Positions 23,916-35,340 of a DNA stretch of 64,000 nt are shown here, one piece after another. Position 1 is the first letter of the stretch. Every line of letters begins with the position of its first letter. The DNA is from Tetrapyrgos nigripes. Lineage: Eukaryota; Basidiomycota; Agaricomycetes; Agaricales; Campanellaceae. The stretch covers positions 1,240,001 to 1,304,000 of the forward strand of contig JAACJM010000002.1 in NCBI GenBank assembly GCA_013368315.1, in the 5' to 3' direction. Made by a program: the position numbers and the translations under genes. The notes beneath the pieces are model-generated. The model saw nothing but the letters and a program-made list of their open reading frames with translations. It had not been told where the DNA came from and ran no database searches.

Positions 23916-23922
23916 AGGGGAG
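23914..23922 (+). promoter_or_regulatory. copia polypurine tract
   Basis: GAAGGGGAG directly before the 3' LTR is the expected plus-strand primer. Confidence 0.8.
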
Positions 23923-24158
23923 TGTTGGAATTTAATGATAACGATCATATTACTAAGCTACTACGCATACAGCAATCAATCAGATACTGCGGACATACGG
24001 TCAAATGATCATACAGATATACTTAGACTATTTATATTGTTATACTACTTTGATTAATGATATATACTTGAGAGTCAAGCGAAATACGTTCGCACGCTCT
24101 TACCCCCCACTTTGTGACTCTCACTAAGACTATTCGCTAAGATAACCTAAGTCTAATA
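23923..24158 (+). repeat. copia 3' LTR
   Basis: 236 bp, one mismatch (23971) with the 5' LTR, followed by target duplication GTTTT at 24159-24163. Confidence 0.92.
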
Positions 24159-24163
24159 GTTTT

Positions 24164-25348
24164 CTCATTACTGACTTGCTTGTTTCTATTCTCATTTGTA
24201 GGAGTGGAATATCTATCATAACACAGAACGAGGACAATGGAAACTAGTCTCTCACAGCCAGACCCTAACGAACCTAACGAAGTTAGGGTCTGTCAATAAC
24301 CTGAAGGGCCGTGGGTTGTGTGAAATTGCTTACCTAAATATAGTCACGTGTGACGGCAAAACCTTCAGTTTCTCGCGTTTCTGAAGCGGAATATCCTTGA
24401 ATTTTGCCTTAGACGTATCCTGAACCCAACCAGTTTATTATATTGACATTAGATGTAGTAAAATTGGGCAAACATGGTAAAAGTAACTGCTGTTTGTTGG
24501 GCTTCTGAGTGTGGCTGTGCACTGCAAGACGCGGCTGCCTCAACCTTCCCTTGTCGAAAACCAGTGCTCAACAGCTTCATATCCCAGTATAAATTTGATC
24601 TTCCACTAGAAAATGGTGTGCTTAAGCAGCTTAAGCATTTTACATGTGTAAGAACAGCTGAGGTACAGACCAAAGAGGATTCCGTTGAATTCAAACCCCG
24701 CTAATGTTATGTAATCTCGTCACACAACCCACAGTGGTCGCGCTTACTCTCAGACTAGATGGAAACTGGGCGCAAGACCTTTTAACGCGACGTGTCAAAT
24801 TCACGTGCAGGTAACATGACTCAAAAGTTCCATGTGACTCATGCCGATACCTTCGGCACTCTTTGCCACGTCGTGTTGTCTTTACTACCACCACCAGCCC
24901 AGCGTGTACCAGATGTGCTCAAGCCTTTTCCCTGATGTGCGGCCACAGAAATCCGCTTTTTATTGCCCTCTCTATCCTTTCCTCTTCGCAATAGTCCGGT
25001 TCAGACAAGCTAATGTTCACGCGTCTGTGTAGCAGGAATGGGGTGTGTGCGCTTTGGGCAGTGTATTAGTGCGAGGCGGTCCAGAATATGGTGAGTTACT
25101 ATGTTTGCTTCATCTTCTCAACCTTTCTGATGTGTTAGTAGTTTCCAGCATGTTGTTCTCAAGCAAGAGCCAAAAGCTGTACATGGTATGAGGTTCTACA
25201 TCACGCATGCTCAGTATCTCTGCTGACAATACATCTGGAACTTCTGTCTTAGATCTTGGTATGGCTTATTACAAAGGGACGTCAAGGTGGACAGGGCTGG
25301 ATGGGATTCTTATAGAATAGCTACAAATTTTGTGCATATTATCACAGA
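24164..25348. other. internal part of element E1, no gene recognised
   Basis: No recognisable protein. A perfect 11-bp inverted repeat CAGACCCTAAC/GTTAGGGTCTG (24259-24269 and 24282-24292) contains a telomere-like TTAGGG word. Confidence 0.5.
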
Positions 25349-25350
25349 TA

Positions 25351-26960
25351 CAGTGGGCAAAAAAATTGTCCGCATGTTTCATACTTTTGCAGAGATTGTC
25401 AATTATAGAGCTACTGAATAGAGATGAGACAAAATGGTCAATAATGGCCTGAAAGCCCTTGATAAGTGCTATGATAAACTTCTTGTTTTGTGTTATTTGG
25501 TCAAATACCCATGGAGATATACTCAATTTAAAATGGTAAGTCATTTGGACAATTTTTTGACATATGCCTTAAAATACAGAAAGTGCTTGCCCAGTACTTG
25601 TTATGCCCTCCTTTAGCCTTCAAAACAGCTTTGATCCTTCTAGGCATACTCCTGATCAATTTCTGACAATCCTCTTCTGTGATTTCCACCCACTTTTCTG
25701 CTGCTCTATCCCATATTTCCTGAATACCAGATGGTGCTGTATCATACTTGTTGAGTTTGCATTTGAGGGTTGTCCAGAGGTGTTCAATGGAGTTTAGGTT
25801 AGCTCATGCAATGGATTTTGTTGTCCTCAAACCATTTGGTGGCTAGTTTTGACTTGTGTTTTGGATCGTTATCCTGCTGAAAAATGGCCATCTCTGGATC
25901 AATACCCAAATGATCCATGCTCTCCAGAAGATTGTTCTCCAAAATGTCCACATACTGCTCTGCATCCATCCTTCCCTCAACCTCTGCCATGTTTCTAGGT
26001 CCATCCCATCCCATACACCCCCACACCATGATATTTCCTCCTCCAAATTTGACTGTTTCCACCACATCTCTCTCTCCCATGGATTCACCTGTCCTACCCC
26101 ACACAAACTGCTGCCCATCTGACCCAAACTGATTGATTTTAGTCTCATATGACCATATAACCTGTTTCCAGTCATCCACAGTCCAGTCCTTGTACTTCTC
26201 TGCAAATTTTAAATGAGCCTTCCTGTGAGTTGCAGTGAGTTTGGGCTTTTTCTGTGGTTTCTTGGTGTCTACACCATGTTTGTGAAGGGAATTTTGCATG
26301 TTTTGGGTGGAGATAGCTTGGTCAAGAAGGGGATTGATGTTTCTGGCCACCTCTGCAGCGTTCCTGGCTTTCCCAGTGTTGATTTGTTTGATAGCAGCCC
26401 ATTCATCAGTGGTAGAGAGCTTCTTAGGGCGCCCTGCCTTATGGTTCTCCTTGTCAGGATACATCTCTTTGGCCAGAGAGGCAACCGTTGACTTGGATAC
26501 TCCAGTTTGAGCAGAGATTTATCTGGATGAAGCGCCAGTTTGGAGATGAGAGAGGACATTGTCTTTCTGAGTGGAGGTGATGGGTCTCATGATTTTATGG
26601 GGGTAATAGATGATCTGGATGTCCTTATATATGGTCTAGCTGACAGCTATGACATCATTATGATGTATACATTGCATCACTGTACAGCTCCACTTATGAT
26701 GTCATCTATGAGGCATCACATTGTGCCAATAGTATTGATAAAGTAGCAACTCACAAAATTGTCCAAATGACTTACCATTTTAAATTGGGTATATCTCCAT
26801 GGGTATTTGACCAAATAACACAAAACAAGAAGATTATCATAGCACTTATCAAGAGCGTTCAGGCCATCACTGACTATTTTGTCTCATCCCTATTTAGTAG
26901 CTCAATAATTGACAATCTTTGCAAAAGTGTGAAACATGCAGACAATTTTTTTGCCCACTG
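25351..26960 (-). mobile_element. Tc1/mariner DNA transposon with long TIRs, defective
   Basis: The 1610-bp element starts CAGTGGGCAAAAAAATTGTC and ends with its complement, and has TA on both sides (25349-25350 and 26961-26962). The TIRs are unusually long, about 205 bp (25351-25555 and 26756-26960), with roughly ten differences. Transposase is on the minus strand. It sits inside element E1. Confidence 0.92.
25528..26590 (-). pseudogene. Tc1-like transposase, dead
   Basis: The N-terminal helix-turn-helix runs from MRPITSTQKDNVLSHLQTGA through ISAQTGVSKSTVASL, with an in-frame TAA at 26521-26519. It is followed by the GRPKKLS hinge typical of Tc1 transposases, then HRKAHLKFAEKY and the DDE domain. 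The first catalytic Asp is replaced: the usual SDE block reads SYETK. The second is present in FQQDNDPKHKS. Around 25800-25815 a deletion removes the WP...SPD part before the third catalytic residue and shifts the frame; the remainder (IEHLWTTLKCKLNKYD, then MPRRIKAVLKAKGGHNKY) continues in another frame and ends inside the TIR. At least three independent lesions make it non-functional. Confidence 0.92.
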
Positions 26961-27284
26961 TAGATGCAGAAATATACCATTTGCTTTTTCACCATTCTTT
27001 TCTGCAGAAATTTTTTTTTTCTGCAAAATTCTGATTTGGCTGAATGGATAACTGCAAGAGCTCATATTCATATGCACATTTTGTCCTATTTATGCATAAT
27101 CAGTTTTGGCTGGATGTAAGTAGTCATCTAGGCCCAGGAATTGACTTTGTGAACATTGGGTGTGGGAGAGTTTTCGAGAGTGTGCGGGGAAAGCAGGTCA
27201 CTGTGTGCGGGAAAAGTCTGAGTGCGGGGAAAAATATCGAGAGTTCGGGTAGATAATAAATGTGCAATTTGAACAGCATATAAA

Positions 27285-28720
27285 AAGTTGTTCAATTTGC
27301 ACTTTTATTATTGACCTGCACTCTCAATATTTTTCCCAGCACTCAACAACTTTTCCCGCACTTAAGCACCAATTTCCCGCACCAACGAAAGATTTCTGCC
27401 CTGCACGCATTGTCAAGATAATTGATTATCTGGTAATATAGCATCAAATACAAGTGGCATAGTGAAATGGATTTCTAGACTATATGCTACTATACTATGC
27501 ATGTACAGCAAGTCCTCCACAACACGTAAAAGTGTCAATTATCTATTATGTTGTGAGGAGCTTACAATCTAAGGAAGAAAAGCAGAAAAAATAAGAGATA
27601 TCAAACCTATAAACCTTGTTACCAAGAGACAAGGACGAGTGGTTGACTATACTGTGAATAGTGTCAAGGTAACCACAATAAGTATGATTACTCATACGGA
27701 ACGGCAATAAGCAGATAATAAGTAGATGATGAACAAAAGTGCAATGACCAAACCCAAACCCACATGCCTCTTACTGCTATTTCTTGTCCAAGATATGTTA
27801 TGTTGATGACTTGAGCACGTAAGAGGCTGCCCTTTGCTTGTATCAAGGAGTACAGGGACAAAATTGGTTGGAGATGGCGAATATAGAATTGAGAAAACAA
27901 GATCAGAAGAAGACCACACACAAGGAGAGCAGACAAGCAATTGTTGATATCAGGAAGGAATTCTGAGATTGGCAGTATGTGATAGGCAAGGAGCAAGGAA
28001 GATTGAGATAAGATGACGAGCAAAAGTAGATACTGAGATCCAAGGAAACGTCTGTACAAGGTAGCATCAAGGTAGCATACCATTGTACCTTGTTCTGAGG
28101 GCCCTGAGCTGTGTAGGACATTGGGAAATTGAGGGTAAGGATACATTGAGAAACTGAGGACTACGGACATACAAGCTCGTTAGCCTTTCTTCTAGCCTCC
28201 TCGTTTTGTTCTTCGCCTGTGACCTTGCAACCTCTATGGCACAGTCACAACATATGCTGACAGAGAGCTGACATTGAAGAACGCATCCTTGGTATCGCAT
28301 TCTTGATGGCATCGACGCACTTGAGGTCTTGAACACTCCATAGATCGAGAGGGCGATAGAAGGTTTTGAAGCAGCCTTCGTTGTAACGACATGCTACGTG
28401 GCAGTTGATGCCGGCCTATCGGCTCGATTCTGCATACGTGAAGCAGCATGTGATCGTCACCTGACTACAATGTGTCGCGTCGGGAAGCCCTTTGCAGCCC
28501 AATAGGATCATTTCTTAAGCATTGCATGCAAATATAGTGAAGGATACGATACATTAGCGATCTGAAAGAAATAATACAGGCCTCCTGAAAGCATATAATG
28601 ACTCTGATCATGGATAGTGCGGGTCAACCATCAATGAGTGCAGGGATTTTTGACTTTGAGTGCGGGAAATCTCAAATGTGTGCGGGTAAAATAATAAAGG
28701 TGCAAATTGAACAGCATACC
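27285..28720. mobile_element. TIR element E2, same family as E1
   Basis: The left end GTTGTTCAATTTGCACTTTT with TTTTCCCGCAC words is matched by the inverted right end, GTGCGGGTAAAATAATAAAG followed by GTGCAAATTGAACAGCATA (about 28680-28718). It is about 1.4 kb and lies directly next to the right end of E1, so two ends form a back-to-back palindrome at 27248-27310. A 160-codon hydrophobic minus-strand frame (27688-28170) has no recognisable domain and is not called. Confidence 0.5.
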
Positions 28721-29959
28721 CGGGCACACCAAAAAGACAAAATTATCTGCTCGACGGATAGATCACATCACTACTACTGATATAAGATATATCTCTAATC
28801 ATCTTGCAGCATCGTCTAAGAAGAATTTCGAACAGTGAATGATAGGCGGATCACGGGGAGCCCTGAAACAGCGACTCCCCTGGGTATATTTCGACGAGAT
28901 GAGGCTCAGCAGCGCTATACGTAGTATGTACATGTAAATATGGGAGTGGAGGGCGGGTGACGCAAAAAACTACTGTTGAACACTTATATACTTGTGAGGA
29001 GAAATGAAAGTAAGGAGAAGGTGGGGGCGAGACTCTCGGGTCTAAGTACGAACTACAGAAAGGAGTAGAAAAGGGAACTGATCTAAAGTACCATAGGAAT
29101 AAATGCTGATATATTAAGGTAATTAAAAAACAAATGGGAGAAATCGGGAGACGGCAGCACATAGGTATGAGCAATGGACAGCCCTGGGGTCCTGCGCGAA
29201 GAGTCTATCCATGGCGGATGACAAGGGAAAAGCATGGACAGCCCTGGGGTCCTGCGCGATGGGTATAAGAGAGAGGGGATGGAAATTCAAGATGTAACTC
29301 ACGGTGATGATTAGATTTTTGTAAAAACTCCTTTTAAAACACAAGTAAAAAAGTGTGTTTCTGTACGCCTTTCTGCCGAGCGGATATTTTTGTATTTTCG
29401 GCGTGGAGCCCGTTCTCGCCTCTGCCGTTCCCGTCCTCCCGCGATTCCCACGAATCCCGTGCTATTCCTTACTAGGGAAAGATGCCACTGCTTCGCATGG
29501 CAAGTTACGAGGCCCAAAGTAGGGTTGCAGCATTAGCCATATTAGGAATATCATACTGTGGTTATTCAGTAGATAAGTAATCATGCAATCAATGCCTATT
29601 CGTACTTAGAACCCCAGTGTTTCTATTGCTCGGCTTGTACAACTGATGAAGGCAGGGCATGTTGCCGTTTAGCTGCTGTGAAGCTGGGCAACCGAGTTAA
29701 TTAAATCGTGGCTTTTTCTGATGGCCTACACACTAAAACCTCGCTATATTCTTGAACCGCGTTGTAGCTGATCATGATTGCAAAAACAGGGCTGATCAAT
29801 TGACTGACAGCGCGTACTTGTATGTTTGTGTATTGGCTACATAAATACGTACATACATACATATCGTAAGGTGAAGGCGAAAGGACTTAGGAAAATCCGA
29901 CACGACTTGGGTTATGTCATTGTTTGTTCATAGTTGACGACAGCTTGAGTCGGATCGAA
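28721..29959. other. intergenic, no gene; direct repeat and R1 copy
   Basis: A 26-bp direct repeat containing GACAGCCCTGGGGTCCTGCG occurs at 29173-29199 and 29234-29260. Repeat R1 (GCCACTGCTTCGCATGGCAA then GTTACGAGGCC) occurs at about 29471-29514. No coding signal. Confidence 0.5.
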
Positions 29960-30068
29960 AAGCCGATGCGTCGTGAGTCTAGACCGATCATTCGGTTGTC
30001 GGCATCATAGACTGGCCAATAGAAATTGCAGGCGTGGAAAAGTTGCGATTGAATTGCAAAGGTCACCT

Positions 30069-30097
30069 AAGTTAACTCAGCCTAAAGGCCTCGTAAC
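30069..30097 (+). repeat. dispersed repeat R2, copy B
   Basis: AAGTTAACTCAGCCTAAAGG and CCTCGTAAC, continuing after the hAT MITE as CTACAG (30629-30634). It faces an inverted copy at 32118-32154 on the other side of the DUF6593-like gene. Confidence 0.6.
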
Positions 30098-30620
30098 CAA
30101 GAGGTGTGCAGCTGGTCTACCTGAGACCAGACCTTGGGGGGGGAGGGGGTCTGGAGAGAGCTTATGACCCAAAAGTACACCATGTCCTAGAGAGTGTATA
30201 GACCAATTTTCTGGAGTCATCTCTGCTTCAAAGTATCAGAAATACACTTGGAGGGTAAAAACAGGTAGAAGACATGCCTGACATGCCTTATTTAGGTGGA
30301 ATCCCACTGAAATGGTATATAGTTCTCATGATAGTGATGTTGTTATTGGTCTGACATCATGAACTTTTCTTTGAAAAATATTTGCTACCTCAAGAAAATG
30401 GATCCTACATTAGCATTTATCACTCCTTTTATTATGTCTTTAGGTTAGTAGAGGGTCTATAAGGTGGTCTGGAGGGAAAAGTGACTTGATTTGATGATTT
30501 GTAAGCGAAATTTTATCTTATCTATTTCCTTTTTAGGAAGGAGGGGGGAGGGGGGGTCTGGCTGACCTTAAAACCCAAAAGGAATGTCCGGTCTGGCCAT
30601 AACCATCTGCACACCTCTTG
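30098..30620. mobile_element. hAT-type MITE
   Basis: The 523-bp insertion has perfect 14-bp terminal inverted repeats CAAGAGGTGTGCAG/CTGCACACCTCTTG and an 8-bp target duplication CTCGTAAC (30090-30097, 30621-30628). Subterminal inverted GGTCTGG/CCAGACC motifs and G-runs are present. The 8-bp duplication fits the hAT superfamily. No coding capacity. It is inserted in repeat R2. Confidence 0.85.
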
Positions 30621-30768
30621 CTCGTAACCTACAGCTCAGTGAAGTTACATCCATAGTACATGATGCGATCTGATGAACATTTTACTACGTACATAGCCCC
30701 TTCAATAGATGTGATAGTCATCTTTGAATATATCAAAGCACCTGTTCTTTGCCCTTTCTACTCGAAAA

Positions 30769-32091
30769 ATGTCGACGCGACCCCCTAGGTAAGTGCAATC
30801 CATAACTTCCATCACTCTAGATACTTGTGGCTGACACAGAACGCAGCTATGTCACCCTTCCTGACCCCGAAACTTCACAACCGCTTACGCAACACGCGAT
30901 GGACCCAATACCTGAAGTAGTCGACAGAACTTTGGAGACGACTGCTTCCGTAGACCCCCAAGGTCTACTGAGATGGGCATGGCATCCTCCAAGTCCTTCC
31001 ACTGCTGCTGAAGAACAGCCTCTTGGCAACGATGATCATCACGTCCCATTTGGAGCGCCGCCAGGGTAAGTTTATTTCCCATCATCATTCTCAACGTCAG
31101 GCTGCATTGGCAAACCTATGGACTGATTAATTATTGATGCTGTCGATATAGGTATACGAGAGCGGAAAGGCCAGAAAAGAATGTCACCTACAGCTTAAGT
31201 GCGGGAGCTCCAAACACGTGTCTATTGGTTCCGTCTGCGGATTCTCCAAATACGAGACCAAGGTTTCATGTGACTGTTGGTAAGTTCCGTTTGCGCTTTC
31301 CACCTTGATATTTGCACCAAACATGAGTTTAGGAATGGATGTGTTGAATCCTTTCTCGTTCATCACTAGTACGTTCTAAGCTCTCTCATTCGTCTCCCCT
31401 TGATGCAAAAACATACTTAATGTGATGGCTTCAGCCGTTCGTCAAGGAGGAACAGAGAACGGACGCTTTGTCGCTGAATTTGAGTAAATATTTCCTAGGA
31501 CTTCTTCCTTCTGCTTTTGTTTATGGTGTTCATCCGGTAGAATAGGCCATGATCAACTTAAATCCAAAATGGCGGATTGGATTACCTATGGTGATCTCCA
31601 ACGACAGCCACTTTTGTACGTCCTACACGAGCAGTATTACACCACGAAGGATACCAGGATCAAGTACTCTAGTGGGGTAAGTATCTACTGTTTTGACCTG
31701 AAGTATCAGGACTGATATGAATGGAACTACCGCCGAGCAGAAACCGCACCGATGGAGATATCACAAAACGGTCAGTCATCAGCACTCCGAAATCTCTACA
31801 GGTCCATTAATTCAGCTACAGGAATTCTACTGGTGGTTTTTCAAACGGCCTCCTGAAACTGTACAATGGCGTTGCTACGCCACGGCAGAGGAAACTGTCA
31901 AAAAACAGGAGGAAGCAAAACTGTACGCGACGTATACTCCTTTGAAGCAAGTGCGACATGGTATTCGGGTAGAGACGTTGGTTTTGAGACAATTGGAAGT
32001 GACTCCGGAGGCTCACGATTTTTTGGACCAGATCTTGATTTCGTTGTTGATCCTTGAACGGAGGAGGCTTGCTCCGAAGTTTCCTGGGTAA
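30769..32091 (+). CDS. DUF6593-like protein, copy 2 (8 exons)
   Basis: Predicted exons are 30769-30788, 30847-31065, 31152-31279, 31333-31368, 31435-31483, 31541-31676, 31741-31770 and 31822-32091, giving 295 aa. It is a clear paralogue of the gene at 5668-7284. Shared blocks in order are MSTRPPS, ASVDPQGLLRW, AERPEKNVTYS, LLVPSADSPNTRPRFHVTV, NPFSFITTVRQGGTENGRF, WRCYATAEE and EVTPEAHDFLDQILISLL with LERRRLAP. The region after VDPQG is longer than in copy 1 and has no stop. Exon 8 spans a point where copy 1 has an intron. The frame is fully open and all introns are GT-AG, so it is probably functional. It is flanked by inverted R2 repeats. Function is unknown. Confidence 0.8.
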
Positions 32092-32117
32092 GGTGGGGGG
32101 TGAATGAAACAGAATGT

Positions 32118-32154
32118 GCTGTAGTTACGAGGCCTTTTAGGTAGAGTTAACTTA
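32118..32154 (-). repeat. dispersed repeat R2, copy C (inverted)
   Basis: Reading the minus strand: AAGTTAACTCTACCTAAAAG then GCCTCGTAACTACAG, which aligns with R2 at 30069-30097 plus 30629-30634. It lies 27 bp after the stop of DUF6593-like copy 2. Confidence 0.65.
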
Positions 32155-35100
32155 TCTCTATCCAGGATACATATTTGCAGCTTCTTCTGGAATTTGTAGC
32201 AAAGATAAAGCAGAGACAAGTCTCTAAGTTGTATAACTATAGGTATTATCCAAAACAAGCTCAAAATGCGCCTCCATAATCTTGCGAAAGTACATAGAAA
32301 ACAAAAACGAGTCGATGGATGACGGTAGGAGGCAAGTAAAGTTCGTGGGAAATCTGACTGTTGTTTCTTTCCCTTCACACACTCTGCAACGCTCTGTCGT
32401 GGTCTTTTTCAATGATGCTTGTCAGTCCTCGTCTTTTCAGATGTCTGTCCCTACAGAGGAGGCCTCCCAAATAATGCACAACACGAAGCCTAAGATGACA
32501 TAACGCAAAGGACCGGCAAACCCGTATGGATGGAGCGGGACTATCTAACGAAAATAAGGAAGGAGCATATAGGATGTCAGAACAGATAAAGGGCAGAGCA
32601 ATTGATATCTCCAGAGGTGTGTTCTCTGTCTTCTGTTTCTGCCATTGCGACGGCGCTGTTCTAACTTTTTGGCCAGGTACTTCCACATCCTCCGGCCCCA
32701 CCATACTTTTTCTACACCTACTTCTCAAGCCATACGAAACGCTGGACAAAGACCGCGTCGAAAATACATCCTAACAACTGGGTACCCCCGCTCCAACTGG
32801 TGTCCTTGCTCGTCGTTACGAGTCGCAGCGAGTCAAAACCGACCTCGAGCTCCTCATCCCGCTACTATAATACCAGACCTCCCAAGTGCTTCCCGGACGC
32901 CGTGGAAGAGCGCGAAAGTAAACTCATCCTCCGTACCGGGGACTCGGGGGAGAAAGGATTCGCTTCGTCCTTGGTCAGGGATGCGTCACCGGCGTAGGAT
33001 ACCCATTAGAGTCTAGCATATACGTGCCTTGCCTCTACAAATCAGCACCAGCTACTCAGTTGTGAGGAAGTTGGATATCAAAACCCTTATTCATGCGTTG
33101 AGGTTCTTTTCGCTCTCACTCCCGAGGTCATTGACCCAGACACCTTTCTCCCGTATCTTCTCGTCATTTCCCAACTACACGACAAACCCAACCCATACAC
33201 TCTTTTTCCCTTCTCTCAATCACCGTCTCACCGATAGTCCACCGGAAGGGGTAGTCTCGGCGAACCTGAGTGCTGTTGGGTGGACCTAGAAGCCGTATCC
33301 GAAGAGACTTCTCCTTGGGGAGACGGACTTCTATCTCATGGGAGAAAATGAGTCTGTACGGACCTGCTTCTTCCTACAGCGTTTGCGTTTGCTCCCAGCT
33401 CGTCATTCCCCCCCTCTCCTCCATCTCTAATACCAGCCCAGACACCAACACGACCCCGACACCGCAGGTACAGCTCAGACTCTAGCCCAGATGACGTCAC
33501 GACTGTGTCACCGCTACCTTCACCTCTACTTCCATCACAATATTCTCTTTCCGGTCTCACCTTCACCTCTTCCTCGAATGCTAACGACAACACCAGTACT
33601 ACCACTGCCACCCCGAAGCCTCTGTCCGACGTGTACAATCACGTTGTCCCGTGGCTACCTCAGCTGTCCCTCCATCCCAATAACCTCTTTCCTTTCCATA
33701 TCATAATCAAGCGGACGCTTCGCAGCAGTTTCGCCAGCTTCTGATGGACGTGTCCCATTCTCCAGGAACATTCCCTCAAGGAGGGCTCGCAATTGCACCG
33801 TCCTGAGTTGGAGCACGAAGTTGGACTCCTCCTTGGTGCCAGATGGTTAGATATATCACAATGGAGAGATCTGTACTCTGCAGGTCCAGCCAGAAGTGAC
33901 GTCGAAGCTGACAGGTGTTAATGACGGTGTTGGAGTTGGACCTGGCGTGTAGCTGGCACAAGGGTTACGGAGGATTTATGACTGGAATGAGGATGTCCTG
34001 ATTTGAGACTCGAGAGAAGGCTAGAAGAAGTAGAAGAAGTCCAGGAGGTGTTTAGCCGGGCTAGTGGGGATATGTAGTTTTGGGGGTGTGAAGGAAGAAT
34101 AGTCAGATAATGCTGCGTAGAAGCAACGCCTGGCGCCAAGTTGGTGCTGGACCTGGTGGTAGAGTTGTCATAGGCGTTCTTTCCGAAGACGTTCGGGGAA
34201 GACCATGTCTGCTGGTATGGGGCTGGGACGTGTTAGGGTAAAACGGCAATGTCTCTCCTCTTCGGTTACCTTTCTATCCCACCGAACGCCTTCCTCACAT
34301 CTCATGGTTGGACGAAAGTCTAGGATCTACCTATGAACAATTCATTTTCATCTACCTGCGAATTATTCCTTCAACATGCCTTCTCTCTTGTCACGTCACC
34401 GATTCCCCCGGTCCCACCAATGCCCATTGCTATCGAGTCTTTGGCCACTATCATGCGTTTTCACTACACTCGTCACATCGTCCCCGTCACTTTCCGTCCT
34501 CTACCCCAACTCTACCCCACCTCCATACATCACCAATATCCCCTCTTGCTGTAGACTCTTTCCTATCGCTTTCATTGCCTGGTCGCCCTAGGACTATCCT
34601 ACTCAGGTCGTCCTTGCCTACTACTCCATTGGGGACTGGGATTCAGGAATCAGAGGTATCGAAGAAGGCTTAGTAGACGAAGAAGAGTTGTGTTGTTTAG
34701 CCGGGGTAGGGGTAGTGGGGATTTGAGGTTTGGAGGATGTGAGTGGGGAATGGCCAGACGTTGCCAGTGCTGGTGGTAGGGGGTGGTAGTGTGTCCCATC
34801 GTCGAAGACTCGAAAGCCTTGCAGAAGTATGATGAGCGATGGTGACGTTTTTCACCTTCAGCTACTTTCCGTAATTTTCTTCTTCTCGGTTTGTCATTTG
34901 CCCCTTCGTCATCGCTACTCTGGTCATGCCCTCTTCTCGTCGGCTATCGTTGTGCACAATGCACTCAGGTCGTCATCCCGTCTGTTATTAAGACATCGTG
35001 ACCTTTAACTTTTCCACCTTCAACCTCGAATACGCATACGACTGCGGGTCTAATGTTATGATAGATTCGCTAAAATATCCTTAGGCGTTTGCTGAAGCAG

Positions 35101-35340
35101 GCGCTCGTGCAAAGAGGGGGGGAAGGGAGACGGAGTACAAAAGAAGAATGGGTGTACCAAGGTCCAATGGTCATGTCCCGAGACGATTCGATGAAGGCGT
35201 AAGAGGAGTTGAGGAGCCGGTCGGCCCTTCTATGTGGTATGATGGGGATTTGCGAAGGGATTGGTATCAGCTGGAGTTGACGCTGACGCTGATGTTGATA
35301 TTGGCATGAGCTCTTGGATGGGCCTGGGTTGGCGGTGAAG
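32155..35340. other. degraded gene remnants, unidentified
   Basis: Parts keep coding-like composition but are full of stops and frame changes on both strands. Examples on the plus strand are LTPEVIDPDTFLPYLLV (about 33115-33165) and DVYNHVVPWLPQLSLHPNNL (about 33629-33690), and on the minus strand Ser/Thr/Pro-rich stretches near 33776-34140 and 34680-34800 that resemble each other (both contain a GGCTAAACA-then-CTTCTTC segment). I do not recognise the original gene or genes. Confidence 0.4.

Larger units (their letters stand above)
18737..24158 (+). mobile_element. Ty1/copia LTR retrotransposon, nearly intact
   Basis: The element is 5422 bp with two 236-bp LTRs (TGTTGGAATTT...CTAATA) that differ at one base (G at 18785, A at 23971), which means a young insertion. 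It is flanked by the 5-bp duplication GTTTT. A primer-binding site GGTTATGGGCCC starts directly after the 5' LTR at 18973, and a purine tract GAAGGGGAG (23914-23922) abuts the 3' LTR. Domain order gag, protease, integrase, reverse transcriptase, RNase H is diagnostic of Ty1/copia. It is inserted in element E1. It is disabled by a nested solo LTR (21674-22051) and two in-frame TGA codons. Confidence 0.95.
18599..27280. mobile_element. TIR element E1 with CCCGCAC subterminal repeats, invaded by copia and Tc1
   Basis: The left end reads TATGGTGTTCAATTTGGAC then TTTTATTATTTGTACCCGCA with further TTTCCGCACTC words. The right end (27130-27280) is its inverted counterpart, with GTGCGGGAAAAG words and ATAATAAATGTGCAATTTG, ending GAACAGCATA. 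Removing the copia element (18737-24158) and the Tc1 element (25351-26960) leaves about 1.6 kb, close in size to neighbouring element E2. No transposase is recognised inside the remaining sequence, so it is probably non-autonomous. The superfamily is unknown. An alternative is that the ends belong to unrelated copies. Confidence 0.5.

Noticed and set aside
27688..28170. 160-codon hydrophobic minus-strand frame inside element E2
   Set aside because: Hydrophobic but without charge pattern or domain; other frames overlap, and it lies in a non-autonomous element.
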